Shown here piece by piece: positions 45,174-56,240 of a stretch of 64,000 nt of DNA. The position numbers and the translations under genes were made by a program. This stretch comes from Aradus depressus. Taxonomy: Eukaryota > Arthropoda > Insecta > Hemiptera > Aradidae. Where the stretch lies: NCBI GenBank assembly GCA_963662175.1, contig OY759215.1, positions 17,225,079 through 17,289,078 on the forward strand, given 5' to 3'. The notes under the pieces are model-generated. The model did not search any database and was not told where the DNA came from. It worked only from the letters and a program-made list of their open reading frames with translations. Numbering within the stretch: the stretch's first letter is position 1; each line of letters starts with the position of its first letter.

Positions 45174-45442
45174 CTGAATATGATAATATGAAGATGGCTG
45201 ATGCACAGGTTGTCAAATAAGATGTAGTCTGACCTTTCACAGATTTTTATTTGTATTAGCTTGCCGGCTTTCGAGGTTGCCCTCATCATCAGGCAGTCTT
45301 CATAAGAAAACATTCTGATAAATAAAAATGTTTTGAAAATAACCTAATTAAAATATTTTAGTAAATAAAATTTAAAATTTTCATGAATGGGGACAGGTAA
45401 GTTATTCCTGTCCCCCATCTGAGTCACAACTCTGAATATGAT
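45174..45442 (-). mobile_element. Solo ribozyme-bearing element with 11-bp target duplication
   Basis: CTGAATATGAT at 45174-45184 and 45432-45442 flanks a 247-bp unit in an R3 copy. It contains one hammerhead (minus, about 45295-45261): GC, CTGATGA, T, GAGG-GCAA-CCTC, GAAA, then GCCGGCAA in place of the palindrome. This shows the monomer, not only the inverted dimer, is an insertion unit. Confidence 0.75.
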
Positions 45443-45700
45443 GTCGACAGTTATCAGAGTTTTTGGGCTAGGACCGTCCTTACCTTTGAACGATTTGATT
45501 GAAAAGTGAATTTAATTTCGTGTCGATACTTTCATTCTGTCTGGAGTTTTCTGCTTCACAGATACACAAACTCATACAGACAGGACGTTTTTTTTCTTTA
45601 TTGGAATTAGGGTGTCGGAAAACATGGAGTTCCGGTTAAATGTCAACTTCGAATTTCTGACCAATTACATAACTTGTCGTATACTTATTACAGCTGCGGA
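45443..45700 (+). repeat. R3 copy, right portion
   Basis: Ends with ACATAACTTGTCGTATAC and a GCTGCGGAAATAC-type hairpin, decayed. Confidence 0.6.
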
Positions 45701-45939
45701 AATACATTTAAATTCAAATCTCCATAAGGCCAAGCCTAATAATAGGAGTAGGTAGATCTGCAGCGTCATTCAGGAAATAAGGGCGGTCCCTCCTACGTTC
45801 TGTATACCATTGGGTCCGGACATCGTTTGTAAACAAGGCTCCAACTCACACTAACTTAAGAACTTAGGAAGGTCGGAATAAGGGGGACAGCAGCCCAGCC
45901 CTCTTAATTTTAAACCTTATTCATTAAATCTTTTAAATT

Positions 45940-46090
45940 ATGTTGTTTTTAAAATTATTTATCAGACTACTTGATGGTGAGGGCAAGCTCGAAAGCCGGC
46001 TAGCAAAAATTAATAAAATCTGTGAGGTATGATTATATATTTTATTTTGCAACCTGTGAAATTGTCTAGAATATTACATAATTTCTTGAA
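45940..46090 (+). mobile_element. Ribozyme-bearing element, partial
   Basis: Degenerate core TTGATGG (about 45971) with GAGG-GCAAG-CTC, intact GAAA and AGCCGGCT, then the usual 3' arm ending TTTTGCAACCTGTGAAATTG. Confidence 0.6.
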
Positions 46091-46189
46091 TCATACTTTG
46101 GGGTGTCATTTTGTCAATAGTTCATCTATTTTCGGTGAACTACAAATGGTTGTATATTAGTGAATTTTGCCGCAAACTGAAGTACATAC

Positions 46190-46450
46190 AAATTTCGTGG
46201 TATGAAGGAGGAGGTAGAACAAATAAGGGTAGGTATGGTACTATGTGGCTGATGTGTAGAGAATGGGGCACTCTAGAGCCGTGGTATGGAGGAGGAACAA
46301 ATGAGGGTAGGTATAGTACTATGTGGCTGATGTGTAGAGAATGGGGCACTCTAGAGCCGTGGTATGGAGGAGGAGGAGGAACAAATGTGTGGGTAGGTAT
46401 GGTACTATCTTGCTGATGTTTACAGAATGGGGCACTCTAGAGCCGTGGGA
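46190..46450. repeat. Tandem repeat, three units of about 78-86 bp
   Basis: Each unit has GGTAGGTATGGTACTATGTG, GAATGGGGCACTCTAGAGCC and GTGGTATGGAGGAGG; unit lengths differ by GAG insertions. Overlapping 70-100 codon frames follow from the repetition. Confidence 0.85.
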
Positions 46451-46677
46451 CAGACCACCTGGGACATCAACCACCATCTATTATTTCTAACTGAGCCACC
46501 CATCTAGACAAACATTTGTCTGGGGTCTCAGTATTCTCGGCTAGACTAACGGTAGCAGACAAGAAAAACAACAAAAAAAACTTTAAAATTATTATGTAAA
46601 TAAATCACATAAAAACGACGAACTTGTTTAACATTATATTGATATATATATATATATATACACTTATAAGTGTAAAG
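46451..46677. other. Intron, no feature recognised
   Basis: Short (TA)n at 46640-46660 directly before a SINE. Confidence 0.5.
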
Positions 46678-46973
46678 AGGACGCTGGTATCTCAGTGGTA
46701 TGCGTGCTATTCTTCTGAGTTCAAGATCGTGGATTCGAAACCCGACCGAGGCCTTAGTTTATTTTATCTGGGAGGTAAAATAAACTTAAGCACGCCGTCC
46801 TTCGGATATGACGTTAAGCGATGGTCCCTAGCCTGTACGATTTCAGGTACTCGTTAAAGACCCCTGCCTTATGTGAATACAAATTTAGAGTGACGAACGA
46901 GCGCTCTGATAGTAGGCGATATGACCTCGTTAAACCCCGGGCATGAGTCATAAAACCTAACCTAACCTAACCT
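46678..46973 (+). mobile_element. tRNA-derived SINE, nearly full-length
   Basis: Starts near GGACGCTGGTATCTCAGTGG (A box mutated), B box GGATTCGAAACCC, and tail of (CCTAA)n with three to four pentamers at 46957-46975. Confidence 0.85.
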
Positions 46974-47072
46974 ATAAGTGTAAAGAGTTACCTTGAACTC
47001 TCCCTAATCCTCCTTATTTTTTCTTCAACCTGAAGATGCAGAAAATGCAAAATCTTTTATTAACCGTATGAG

Positions 47073-47345
47073 GGCGCCGGTAACCCACAGATTGAGCTCT
47101 AGATCGTGACCCTAAGGTTTTTTATCTGAGAGGTGAAAAAACCATTAAGAGATGGTCCCGAGCCTGCGCAATGTCAGGTACTCGTTAAAGACCTCTACCC
47201 TAGTTGAATAAACTAGGTAGGCAAAATGTAGGACTCCGCCAGTAGAGTGCGACTCATGTCCACCAGAATGACGAAAGAGCGCGCTGGTAGTGGGCGATAT
47301 GACCTTGTAGTTAAAGCCAGGGCATGAGTCACAATAACTAACTTT
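47073..47345 (+). mobile_element. SINE, diverged
   Basis: GGGCGCCGGTAACCCACAG head with a broken B box; body and 3' end (AAAGCCAGGGCATGAGTCA) are recognisable. Confidence 0.75.
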
Positions 47346-48064
47346 TATTAACCTAAAAAAGATCATTTGTTACCTCACATCGCTACTGATAATATAATAC
47401 TGATAAATTAGGTATTACACCCCGTATATTATCAATGAATGCTTGATATATGCACCCCCCGCCATTTTAGAAACTATTGAACTAATATTGCTGAAACATT
47501 GCATTGTCAAGTTGCTATCAAGCTATGATGGTGAGTTAAGAAGTCCTAGAGGTTATCTAGACAGATGTTCCAAATAATATGTAATTAGAAGATTCAAAAC
47601 CACAAAATCGTAGCATTTTCAATAAAGCAGTGGTGTAGGCAGAACTATATTTTAAAACAATAAAAAATCCCAATAGGTATATATTTCTTCTACGGAACCC
47701 TTCAGAGTGCGATCTGATCATACATCTGTGTAATATTTTCAGGGATATAAATATTATAAATTATAATTATAAATAATATAAGAAAAAAACAAATATGAGT
47801 TTTGACGCTACTAAATTTTTCAAGATTCGAAAATTTTTTCAAAAAGGGCAATACGATCACAAAAAATAATATTTTAACTAAAATTTGAGATGTCTCCTTA
47901 GTCAAAAATTTTTGGCCAAGGAGACACCTCATAAATCTCTAAAATTGAAAATGCCGTAATACTAAACAATAATAAAATAACTTAACTTTCTGTCAAAATA
48001 AATGTTTCTGGCAATATGAGGTACAATATTATAACTTAATAACTGCATTGTGGTATGTACTTAC
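47346..48064. other. Intron, no feature recognised
   Basis: Last stretch of the proposed 23.1-kb intron before the donor. A 76-codon minus-strand frame at 47702 has no motif. Confidence 0.4.
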
Positions 48065-48125
48065 CATCTCGTTTATTGACTGTGGCTGCAAAGGAACACG
48101 AACATGCCAGTAATAATATTGTAAT
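48065..48125 (-). CDS. Signal-peptide exon of the resilin-like gene
   Basis: A 61-nt exon on the minus strand encodes ITILLLACSCSFAATVNKRD plus one G. This is a hydrophobic signal-peptide core with a likely cleavage site after SFA, followed by VNKRD, a usual mature start of insect cuticle proteins. The acceptor is a T-rich tract with CAG just upstream (48126-48127 is its AG); the donor is GTAAGT at 48064-48059. The overhanging G joins the CA at 24951 to make Ala, giving RD-APLAGGGG...YNYPRPS, a sensible cuticle-protein N-terminus. I therefore assign it to the gene ending at 22574. The ATG exon must lie at higher coordinates, perhaps outside the window. The alternative is a second small cuticular gene whose other exons I did not find. 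Confidence 0.65.
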
Positions 48126-48209
48126 CTGTAAAAAAGTATAAAAAAAATTATTATTATAAATAATCTATACAATGTTTATAAATTAGTATAAGATTAGTAA
48201 AATATACAA

Positions 48210-48660
48210 TTGAAAAAGTCGTCGGTGAATCACCGGCAAATAATACACAAACAATTACGTTTTCGCCCCCTCAATTTCGACTGAATCTGCTGAAAATTAA
48301 TAGGCGTCGTCCTTATAGAGTTTTGAACTTACATATGAAATCTCGTGACAAAACATATATTACAACGGCAGTTATTAGAGTTTATGTGTTAAGCCTCCCC
48401 CCTCACTTTGGCCAATTTGACTGAAAACTCATGTCCACCAGAGTGACGATAGAGTGCTCTGGTAGTTGGCGATATGACCTCGTAGTTAAAGCCCGGGCAT
48501 GAGTCATAAAACCTAACCTGAACCCAAAAAATAATAAAAAAATTTATGTCAATGGACAAGTTCAAGAAATGTAAAAAAAAGATGGTCCGGTATCAAACTG
48601 AACATAGAATTTGTGACCGATTACATAACTTCTCCTATACTTCGTATAGCTGGGGATATA
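48210..48660 (+). repeat. R3 copy interrupted by a SINE fragment
   Basis: Begins GTCGGTGAATCACCGGC and ends ACTTCTCCTATACTTCGTAT plus AGCTGGGG. A 3' SINE piece (48428-48525, plus) is inserted with its ACCTAACCT end. Confidence 0.7.
48428..48525 (+). mobile_element. SINE fragment, 3' end
   Basis: From CTCATGTCCACCAGAGTGAC to the ATAAAACCTAACCTGAACC tail. Confidence 0.75.
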
Positions 48661-48977
48661 ATAAACCTTTTGTGTTCCTTTCTGTTCTTACTTTCTATTC
48701 TTATAAAACCAAATAAGTATGCAAAAATTGTCTTGAAACTATAAACAAGTGATGGAAATGAGGCGATGACTGTTTGTATTGACAGAGACGACAGACAGAC
48801 AGACAGACAGAGCCAGTGAAGAGGTGGTGAGAGAGAGTGTTGGCCTCCATATAGGCGGGAGGAGGACGACCTTCAGGAACGGTACCTCCACCGGAGAGAA
48901 GAAAGTAGGAGGCACCCACCTTCCGGCATCCTCCGCCCGCCCACTCCTCTCAGCCCTATCCACTTGTCTTACCTAGC
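48661..48977. other. No gene recognised
   Basis: Includes a short GACA run (48791-48810) and a GC-rich part. Small overlapping frames on both strands lack domains. Confidence 0.4.
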
Positions 48978-49290
48978 TGTACGGGGGTATAGGGGAAATT
49001 ATGTAATCGGTCAAAAATTCGATGTTGCGTTTTCTCCGGAATTTCATTTTTTTCGGGTGTGTGTCTGTGAGGACGATAACTCCCGATGGAATGAAAATAT
49101 CGACACCAAATTGTGTTTCCAGTACCCCAGGGGGGAGGTTCAACACAAAAACTGTAATTCCGACCGTTGTAATGAATATATTGACACAAACATTCGTGAG
49201 TAAATTCAAAATCCCGCGGGGACAAATAATTTTCCGCGGTTTCGGGCGAAGGGAAGAGGATCAGAGAAGAGGGGCTCGACTTAATCTTCC
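48978..49290 (-). repeat. R3 copy, minus orientation
   Basis: Starts with AGCTGTACGGGGGTATAGGG and AAATTATGTAATCGGTCAAA and continues through the GATAACTCCCGATGGAATGA and ATGAATATATTGACACAAA blocks. Confidence 0.65.
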
Positions 49291-49794
49291 TCCACTCGCG
49301 CGTTTGATTTCTTCAAACATTTAATAATTCATCATTTTGCTCATTTTCTTTGTTTACTAAAACCTATTCAGGATGTGTATTACTTCACATATTATATCGT
49401 TTAATTACATTTTTTTAATATATTTTTTTATGAAACTACTATATTCCGCACAAGCTAAAAAAAAAAGTCATATTTTACGAATTGTATACTAAAGTAAACA
49501 TGAAAATTTCTGGGTAGTCATTGTCAACAATGAAGGGAGTGGCGTAACTTCAAATTTTGCGGCCTCCTCCCCCGCAAAATTTTTCTTGGACTTCTCACTC
49601 TATGACCATCGAAAATAGACACATCGAGGTGCACCTAATAGAGCAATAAATTTAAAAATAAAGTAATTATAATATAAATAAGTTTCAAATATATTTATTG
49701 GAGATAAAAAAAAAAGTGTTCGGGTCCCTTCGCAATGCGGGGGTGTAGTTACGGCCCAATTCTTATATTCTGATTTCAACAAAGAAAAAAAAAA
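49291..49794. other. No gene recognised
   Basis: AT-rich; nothing recognised. Confidence 0.4.
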
Positions 49795-50135
49795 AAATAC
49801 TGTTTGTGATTACAATAACTCCCGATAGAATGGGTATATCGACGTGTAATCAGAACCACATAACGACGACACCTATGAGTTTTTAGCCAATTCGACCTAA
49901 GGGGAGGAGGAGAAGACGAGAAAAAGGGGTTTGTAATCAAAGACCTAATAACTGACTATGTAATGAATGTATTGACATGAAATTTTTTAGTATGAGGATT
50001 TAAAATTTCTTATGTAATCCAATTAATATATTGAGTCAAAACGGTCGATTGGTTTTAGAGGAAGAGCGGAAACTTATTTAATTAGTTCATACTGGCGAAA
50101 AACACTACCTACCGGTGGTTTACTGACGACTTTTT
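49795..50135 (-). repeat. R3 copy, minus orientation, 3' end missing
   Basis: From AACTCCCGATAGAATGGGTA to the opposite end (GGTGGTTTACTGACGAC). Confidence 0.6.
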
Positions 50136-50557
50136 ATAGACTTGGTCGCGATCATTCGTCATCATTTTGTTGAAGAAACACAGAAACGAAAAGACAGTAG
50201 CTTGGGTCATTGACCAAGGAAACCCTAAAAAACGGATAGTGGATAGCCGGTCGTTTGAAGCCTAACCGACTAATAAAATCTGCGAGATGAAAGTTTTCTA
50301 GTGAAAGTCTGTTTCTGCAATAGTTCCCATCCTTCTTATCTTCCTCCCATCTCGTCTTCCTCATTGTCTACCAACATGGTTTTTGTTGGTTTTTAATTAA
50401 TTATTATTATTATTATTTTTTGAAAATTCAATACTTTCTGTATTTAATAATTTTTATATGTGATGTTATGGGACGAGAATTATCATATAAATAAAAAAAC
50501 GTTATCTTCCCATTGTCTTAATTCCGAGCAAAGCTTTCAACGCAGAGTCAATATTGA
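50136..50557. other. No gene recognised
   Basis: A 70-codon minus-strand frame (50152-50364) has no domain. Confidence 0.4.

Positions 50558-50614
<57 letters not shown>
50558..50614. repeat. (TA)n microsatellite
   Basis: About 28 dinucleotides running directly into the SINE tail. Confidence 0.95.
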
Positions 50615-50617
<3 letters not shown>

Positions 50618-50896
50618 TTAGGTTAGGTTTTATGACTCATGCCCGGCCTTTAACTACCAGGTCATATCGCCTACTACCAGAGCGCTCTTTTGTCACTCTG
50701 GTGGACATAAGCCCGACTCTACTATGGGAGTCCTAAATTTTGCCTACCTTAAATTTTTATTTACTTTCCGAAGGACAGCGTGCTTAAGTTTATTTGACCT
50801 CCCAGATAAAATAAACTAAGAGCCTCGGTCAGATTTCGAACCCACGATCTTGAGCTCAGAATACAAGCACGCATACCACTGAGCTACCGGCGACCT
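50611..50896 (-). mobile_element. tRNA-derived SINE with internal deletion
   Basis: Tail TAGGTTAGGTTAGG, body lacking about 55 bp around the GTACCTGACATCGTACAGG block, and a complete tRNA head (GAGCTACCGGCG on plus). Confidence 0.85.
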
Positions 50897-51168
50897 ATAT
50901 ACATATATAATATGATGCTCATATATACATTTTGGAGTCAATATTGACCTATATACAATATGTTTAATGCTCATATATACATATAGTCAATATTAACCTA
51001 CATATATATGTTTATTGCTCATATATAAATTCTGGAGTCAGTATTAACCTATAAATAATATGGTTATTGCTTATATATAAATTGTAAATAATAGTAAGTG
51101 GGTATCTTTGGCTGTTCTTCGAGCTCATGCTACCATTTATTTGTAAAAAGGATACATTGAGCAAGAGA
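50897..51168. repeat. Short diverged tandem repeat around the SINE
   Basis: GTCAATATTGACCTATATA-type units of about 60 bp, each with ATGCTCATATATACAT, occur at 50548, 50938, 50990 and 51039. The SINE and the TA tract sit inside this array. Confidence 0.6.
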
Positions 51169-51514
51169 GCGCCGGTAGCTCAGTGGTATGCGTGCTTGTC
51201 TTCTCAGCTCAAGAACGTGAGTTCGAAACCCGACCGAGGCTCTTTGTTTATTTTATCTGGTAGGTAAAATAAACTTAAGCACACCGTCCTTCAGATAGGA
51301 TGTTAAGCGATGGTCCCGAGCCTGTACGATGTCAGGTACTCGTTAAAGACACCTGCCCTAGTTGAATTAAAATTTAGGGTAGGCAAAATTTAGGACTCCC
51401 ATAGTAGAGTCGGGGTCATGTCTACCAGAGTGACGAAAGAGCGCTCCTGGTAGTAGTCGATATGACCTCATAGTTAAAGCCCGGGCATGAGTCATAAAAC
51501 CTAACCTAACCTAC
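51169..51514 (+). mobile_element. tRNA-derived SINE, full-length
   Basis: GCGCCGGTAGCTCAGTGGTA head, B box GAGTTCGAAACCC and a (CCTAA)n tail of three pentamers. Confidence 0.9.
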
Positions 51515-51659
51515 ATTGTGAATAATACTTTTAAATGGATAAAATGACAAATTGTTATTTTTGGTATTTCTTCGATTTCGGGAAAACGCATAGGATTACC
51601 TATAAAAAACTATTTATTTGTATTTGTTATTTTATATATTTTTTCTCTAATTCGATATT

Positions 51660-51977
51660 TTATTGGACAAATAATTTTACCGTTCTTGCTCTCCCTACAA
51701 AACCAATCGACCATTTGGGCTAAAAACCAATATTTGACTTACGATACATTTATAACGTCCGTAGATAATTATTGACTCGATCGATCTCGCAGAAAATTAA
51801 TAGGTGTCATCCTTATGGGGCTTTAAATTTAAATATAAAATTTCTTGTTGATAAATTCATAACAACAGTTATTAGAGATGTTGAGTTAAACCTCTTCTCT
51901 ACTCCCCCCTTCCCTTTGACCGGTTTGGCTGAAAATATATAAGTGGCGTCCTTAAAGAGTTCTGGAAACATAAAATT
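51660..51977 (+). repeat. R3 copy, left portion (continues at 53108)
   Basis: R3 text up to CTTAAAGAGTTCTGGAAACA, where the hAT-like element is inserted. Confidence 0.65.
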
Positions 51978-53115
51978 CAGGGATTGAATTTGAGAATTAA
52001 TTTTTTTGTAAAATCAAGAAATAACAGTTATTTTTTGATTGAAAAAGTAAAAATCACTGATGATTCTTAAATAAAAGTCAAAAGTTAATCGGTAAGATTT
52101 ATACATCTAGTTAAAAATTAACTGTTAACATTTGACTTATATTTTTTAAGTTAAGCGTCAAGAATTGCTTATTGAGTGAAAAATGTTTGAATCAAAAAGA
52201 AAAATTACTTTTTGAGCGATATTTTTTAGATCAGAAATAACACTTATTACTTGAGCGAAATTTTTTTCTCTCAAAATAAAACTCAAAACGCTGTATCTCT
52301 CTTAATATTGAATTTATCGTCTTGCAGTTGGTCTTATTCGAATCAACTTGTAAAAATCTTTAAGAATCAATCACTTAACTTTCTCAAAAAGGAAACTTTT
52401 GTCAAAAACTGTCTTCAAAAGTAGGAAATAGTTGTAACAGGCCTGACAAAAATATTAGGTGTAAATTCAAAAAGAAAAGTATACAAAGACAAAATTAAAT
52501 TTTTGCGTCCCATTTTGACACAATGATATATCATTAATTAATTAAATCAGAATCTTAAACACCACACTCAGATGTACTGTTTGAACAGTTCAATGGTGAC
52601 TGAATTATACAGGGGGGATTAATGGCTGATGTAATACAAAAACGAAACTCCTCTTGAAAACTAAATATTGAACGTTAATCTTGTTTATAAAAACATCAAT
52701 ACGTAAACAGGTTTTTTTTAGAGGATAGAAAAAGATATCCTATTTTTTAAAAGAATGTTTGAAAAAATTTACTTTGGAAGAAACCGCAGAGATTGATTGT
52801 TATACATATTTTCAAGCTGAATCAAATAAGACTAACCACAAGTAGATAGCTTTAATGGTAAGCGAGATAGAGCGTTTTGAGTTTTATTTTGAGTGAAAAA
52901 AATATCGCTCAAGTAATAAGTGTTATTTCTGATCTAAAACATTTCGCTCAGAAATAATTATGGCGGTGTGATTTTTGATTTATTGACAGAAAAATAAGAA
53001 TTAATTTTTGAGGGAAATCACAAAATGAATTTTAAAAGCTATAAATAAAAATCAAGTTATGATTTAATTTATCAGTCATAAAAAATAATTTTCAATTTCA
53101 AACTCTGATAAAATT
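51970..53115. mobile_element. hAT-like non-autonomous element, 8-bp target duplication
   Basis: ATAAAATT at 51970-51977 and 53108-53115 flanks a 1130-bp element. Its ends are inverted: CAGGGATTGAATTTGAGAAT and the complement of the right end, CAGAGTTTGAAATTGAAAAT. The 8-bp duplication and the CAGRG start are hAT features. Nested inside are longer inverted arms (52210-52300 and 52865-52950, with ACTTGAGCG and GAGTTTTATTTTGAG). The interior is AT-rich with no transposase. Confidence 0.8.
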
Positions 53116-53295
53116 TCGTGTTGATACATTCATTTTATCGGGGGTTATCGTGTTTACACACACACAGAGACACATTCTTTTTTCCATTTTGGTATCAGAA
53201 GGTCGGAAAAAAATGAAATTCCGTTGAAAATTAACTTCGAATTTCTGACCGATTACAGAACTTCATCTATACTTGAAATAGCTGGGGAAGTAAAA
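53116..53295 (+). repeat. R3 copy, right portion
   Basis: Resumes TCGTGTTGATACATTCATTT and ends with AACTTCATCTATACTTGAAA plus TAGCTGGGGAAGT. Confidence 0.65.
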
Positions 53296-53705
53296 CTTAA
53301 TAGTGGCCCATCTAATTTTGAGAACAACATAACTAGCAGTGACTGAAGTAGGTGCTAATTAGGAACTTGAGAGGATCGTGGTATTGTTTTAACAAAACAA
53401 ACAAACAAACAGTCAACTCTGGCTGAGTGTTGTTTGAGTGGGCCTCGTGACAAAAAACTCTCACTTATAGAACTACACCGTTACGTTACTTCCCCTAATC
53501 GTGTACTGCTCACGTCTTGATGAACTTCTGGCCTTACTCTTAAAGAGGCAACATGCATTAGGAAGTGACTTTATGTCAAATATTCAAAAAAGAGTGGGGA
53601 TAGAGGGCCTTTTTGAGAATACAGTTGTAGTATTCAACTTCTTATACATAAAGTGAAAAGTGGAGGTGAACTGCGCCCGGAACCCGTATACTCTTATTTT
53701 TTAAA
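53296..53705. other. No gene recognised
   Basis: Nothing supportable. Confidence 0.4.
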
Positions 53706-54318
53706 TTATTTTTGGTGAAAATAATATGAAGATGGCTGATGTAGTGAGAAGTGATTATTTCACAGGTTGTCAAATAAAATATAGTATTACCTCTCACAGA
53801 TTTTTATTAGAAGTAGCTAGCCGGCTTTCGAGGTTTCCCTCATAATCAGGCAGTCTACAAAAGAAACCATCCTTAATATAATATAAAGGCAACAAAGATA
53901 AATATATTAAATTGAAAAAAAAAAAAAAATGAAATAACCAACGCGATAAAAAATTTAATTTTTTTTTTTTTGAATGGAAATAAATAATTTACTTTTCATT
54001 CAAATTTTGTTTTTTTAATTTGTTATCAGGTATGGATGTTTTTTTTAAATTTTTTTCAATTTAATATATTATCTTTGTTGCCTTTATATTATATTAAGGA
54101 TGGTTTCTTTTGTAGGCTGCCTGATGATGAGGGAAACCTCGAAAGCCGGCTAGCTAAATAATTAAAAAGAACATAATGTAGGGAAATTAAATTGTTTTAT
54201 TATTGTAATTACCAGAAATATTATTGTAGTGATATGGAATAACGATAAAAAAATTTGTGTTTAAAAAATCTGTGAGAGGTCATGCTATATTTTATTTGAC
54301 AACCTGTTATTTTTGGTG
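53706..54318. mobile_element. Inverted ribozyme-bearing element with 12-bp target duplication
   Basis: TTATTTTTGGTG at 53706-53717 and 54307-54318 flanks a 589-bp inverted dimer. Right copy (54119-54155, plus): GC, CTGATGA, T, GAGG-GAAA-CCTC, GAAA, AGCCGGCT, A, GC, identical to the right copy at 41591. Left copy (53852-53813, minus) has one core change, CTGATTA. The right arm also holds an unrelated piece of about 110 bp (about 54160-54265) before the common CTGTGAGAGGTCATGCTATA arm. Confidence 0.8.
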
Positions 54319-54339
54319 CATCAGGTTTCCCGGTCAAAT

Positions 54340-54615
54340 ATCGAACTTCAGGCTAGACAAAATAAAATAAAATTATGATTCCTACAAAAAAGTCGGTCAA
54401 TGTACATCCTAAGCACGAATCATTTGACCTACTTTTTGTTTTCACTCTAAAAACAATCGTCAGTTTTGGCTTAAAATCAATAGTTGACTTCTGAAACCTC
54501 ATTCTAAGTTTTGTGTTCACAGACACAGACAGACAGGACATGTTTTCTTAATTTTCGGAATCAGGGTTTTGGAAAACAGAGAACTCTACATATTATTTCT
54601 AACCGATACTTCGTT
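54340..54615 (+). repeat. R3 fragment
   Basis: Contains the R3 AAACAATCGTCAGTTTTGGC and CACAGACACAGACAGACAGG blocks and a degenerate 3' end. Confidence 0.5.
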
Positions 54616-55654
54616 TATCTGGAGAAATAATAACTTAAAAACATAAAAAATAAACTATTGTTAAAAACAAAACGTAAAGAACTTTTTTAATTTTCGAAGA
54701 TGGTCAATATTAATAAGTTGCCATTTTTTGTTCGCCATTTTCAAATTTGAAATTTTAATGACGGATTCATAATCAGCGACCCCAAAAACACTTCTATCAT
54801 AAATTTCATCAAAATCGGAATATAAATGGATTAAGCAACTCCAGCATGCCGCGGAAAAACCTCTCGGAAAATATGGGTTGTGGAAAACAATTTTTCAAAC
54901 AAAAAATGTTTATGTGAGATTGATTTGTAAGCCCAAATTTTTTGGATTGTTTAAAAAACGTACTTTTACCGTTTTGCTCCCCTCAAAAAATACGTTTTTA
55001 TGGGGGTTTTTTAAGAAAAACTCGGAAAATATTGGTTTTAAAAAAAAAGTTATACTAAACAAAAATGTTTAATTTTGAGTTTCTGCATTATTGAAGAATT
55101 TTTTTTTCACCCCTTTTTTTTCGATGGCCTGTAACTCGAAGGGGATGCATTTTTTTCGAAAAAATTACAAGAGTAAAAGGGGTAGATTTTATGCCCAAAA
55201 ACCCATATATACCATTTGTTTTTCAATTTGGCATTTTTTCATGATGTATTGGATATTGGCCACTTTTTACCAACCCATACACCAAATTTCAGCAAAATCC
55301 ATTCATAAAGCAAAAAGTGAAGAATTTGAACTTTTTTCTGCTTCATTTAGGTACTGGACTATTTTCAACGGAATTTCAGTCCCATGAGATCAATAAGGAA
55401 TAGATCATAAATGACCCCCCATTCTTTATGACATCCTAGATCCTGTCGGGGGGAGATTCACTAGCTCAAAGGAAATTTTGGTCCGCAACTGAAACCCATC
55501 ATGGTCAATGGCTAACCACTTCTCATCTGGCACAGAAATTTCAGAAAATATAGTGAAATAAGCGTATTTTATTTATTTTTTAATCTTCTCTGGGATAATA
55601 TTAGGTTCCTTTCTTTCGGTATTTTTGAGGCGTCTTTTTTCTTTTTACTTCCAA
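54616..55654. repeat. Unclassified repeat-like sequence
   Basis: The text CAAATTTCAGCAAAATCCAT and CATAAATTTCATCAAAATCG is typical of arthropod interspersed repeats whose frames read NPYTKFQQNP; no gene. The open frame at 55091-55387 has no domain. Confidence 0.4.
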
Positions 55655-56240
55655 AGCTATACAAAGTATAGGGAAAGTTATGTAATCGATCGAAAATTCG
55701 AAGGTGAGTTTTCACGTGAATTTTATGTTTTCCAAAACGTTGATTCCGAAAATTTAAAAAAAAAATCTGTGTGTGTATGTCTGTCTGTGAATAAGATAAT
55801 CCCACATAGAACGAAGTTATAGACACGAAATTTTATGTGTGTATTCAGAACCCCATAAGGACAACATTTATCTATTTTGAGTGGTATCGGCCAAAGGGAA
55901 CGAGGGATCACAGAGGAGTCTCAAAAACCCCAATAACTGGCGATGTAATAAATATATCAACGTGAAATTTCATATTTAAATTTAAAACACCATAATGACG
56001 GCAGCTAATATTTTTTAGGAAAATCGGTCGAAGGGAAGAGAGGGCGCTCAACTCAAAAACCCTAATAACTGCCAAGATAATGAACGTATCCAGACAAAAT
56101 TTAATATGAGGATTCAGATGCCCCCATGTAAGTCAGATATTAATTTTTAGTCTAATGCTCTATTGGTGTTGGAGGGGGAGCGAAAAGTTAATTAATTCGG
56201 TCTGGGGAAGTACATTACCCGTGATTCTCCAACGACTTTT
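55655..56240 (-). repeat. R3 copy, near full-length, minus orientation
   Basis: The best single R3 copy: it starts at the hairpin end (CTATACAAAGTATAGGGAAAG), runs through two related internal blocks of about 150 bp (TGATGTAATAAATATATCAACG and AAGATAATGAACGTATCC), and ends with GGTCTGGGGAAGTACATTAC and GTGATTCTCCAACGAC. It gives the family a length of about 580 bp. Confidence 0.65.

Noticed and set aside
46111..46416. 101-codon frame
   Set aside because: It is produced by the 78-bp tandem repeat, and no motif is present.
48965..48975. GTAAGA donor on the minus strand as an end of the missing first resilin-like exon
   Set aside because: The sequence upstream of it is R3 repeat with no ATG in a suitable frame.
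48956..49324. Overlapping 80-100 codon frames on both strands
   Set aside because: They lie in an R3 repeat copy and have no domain.
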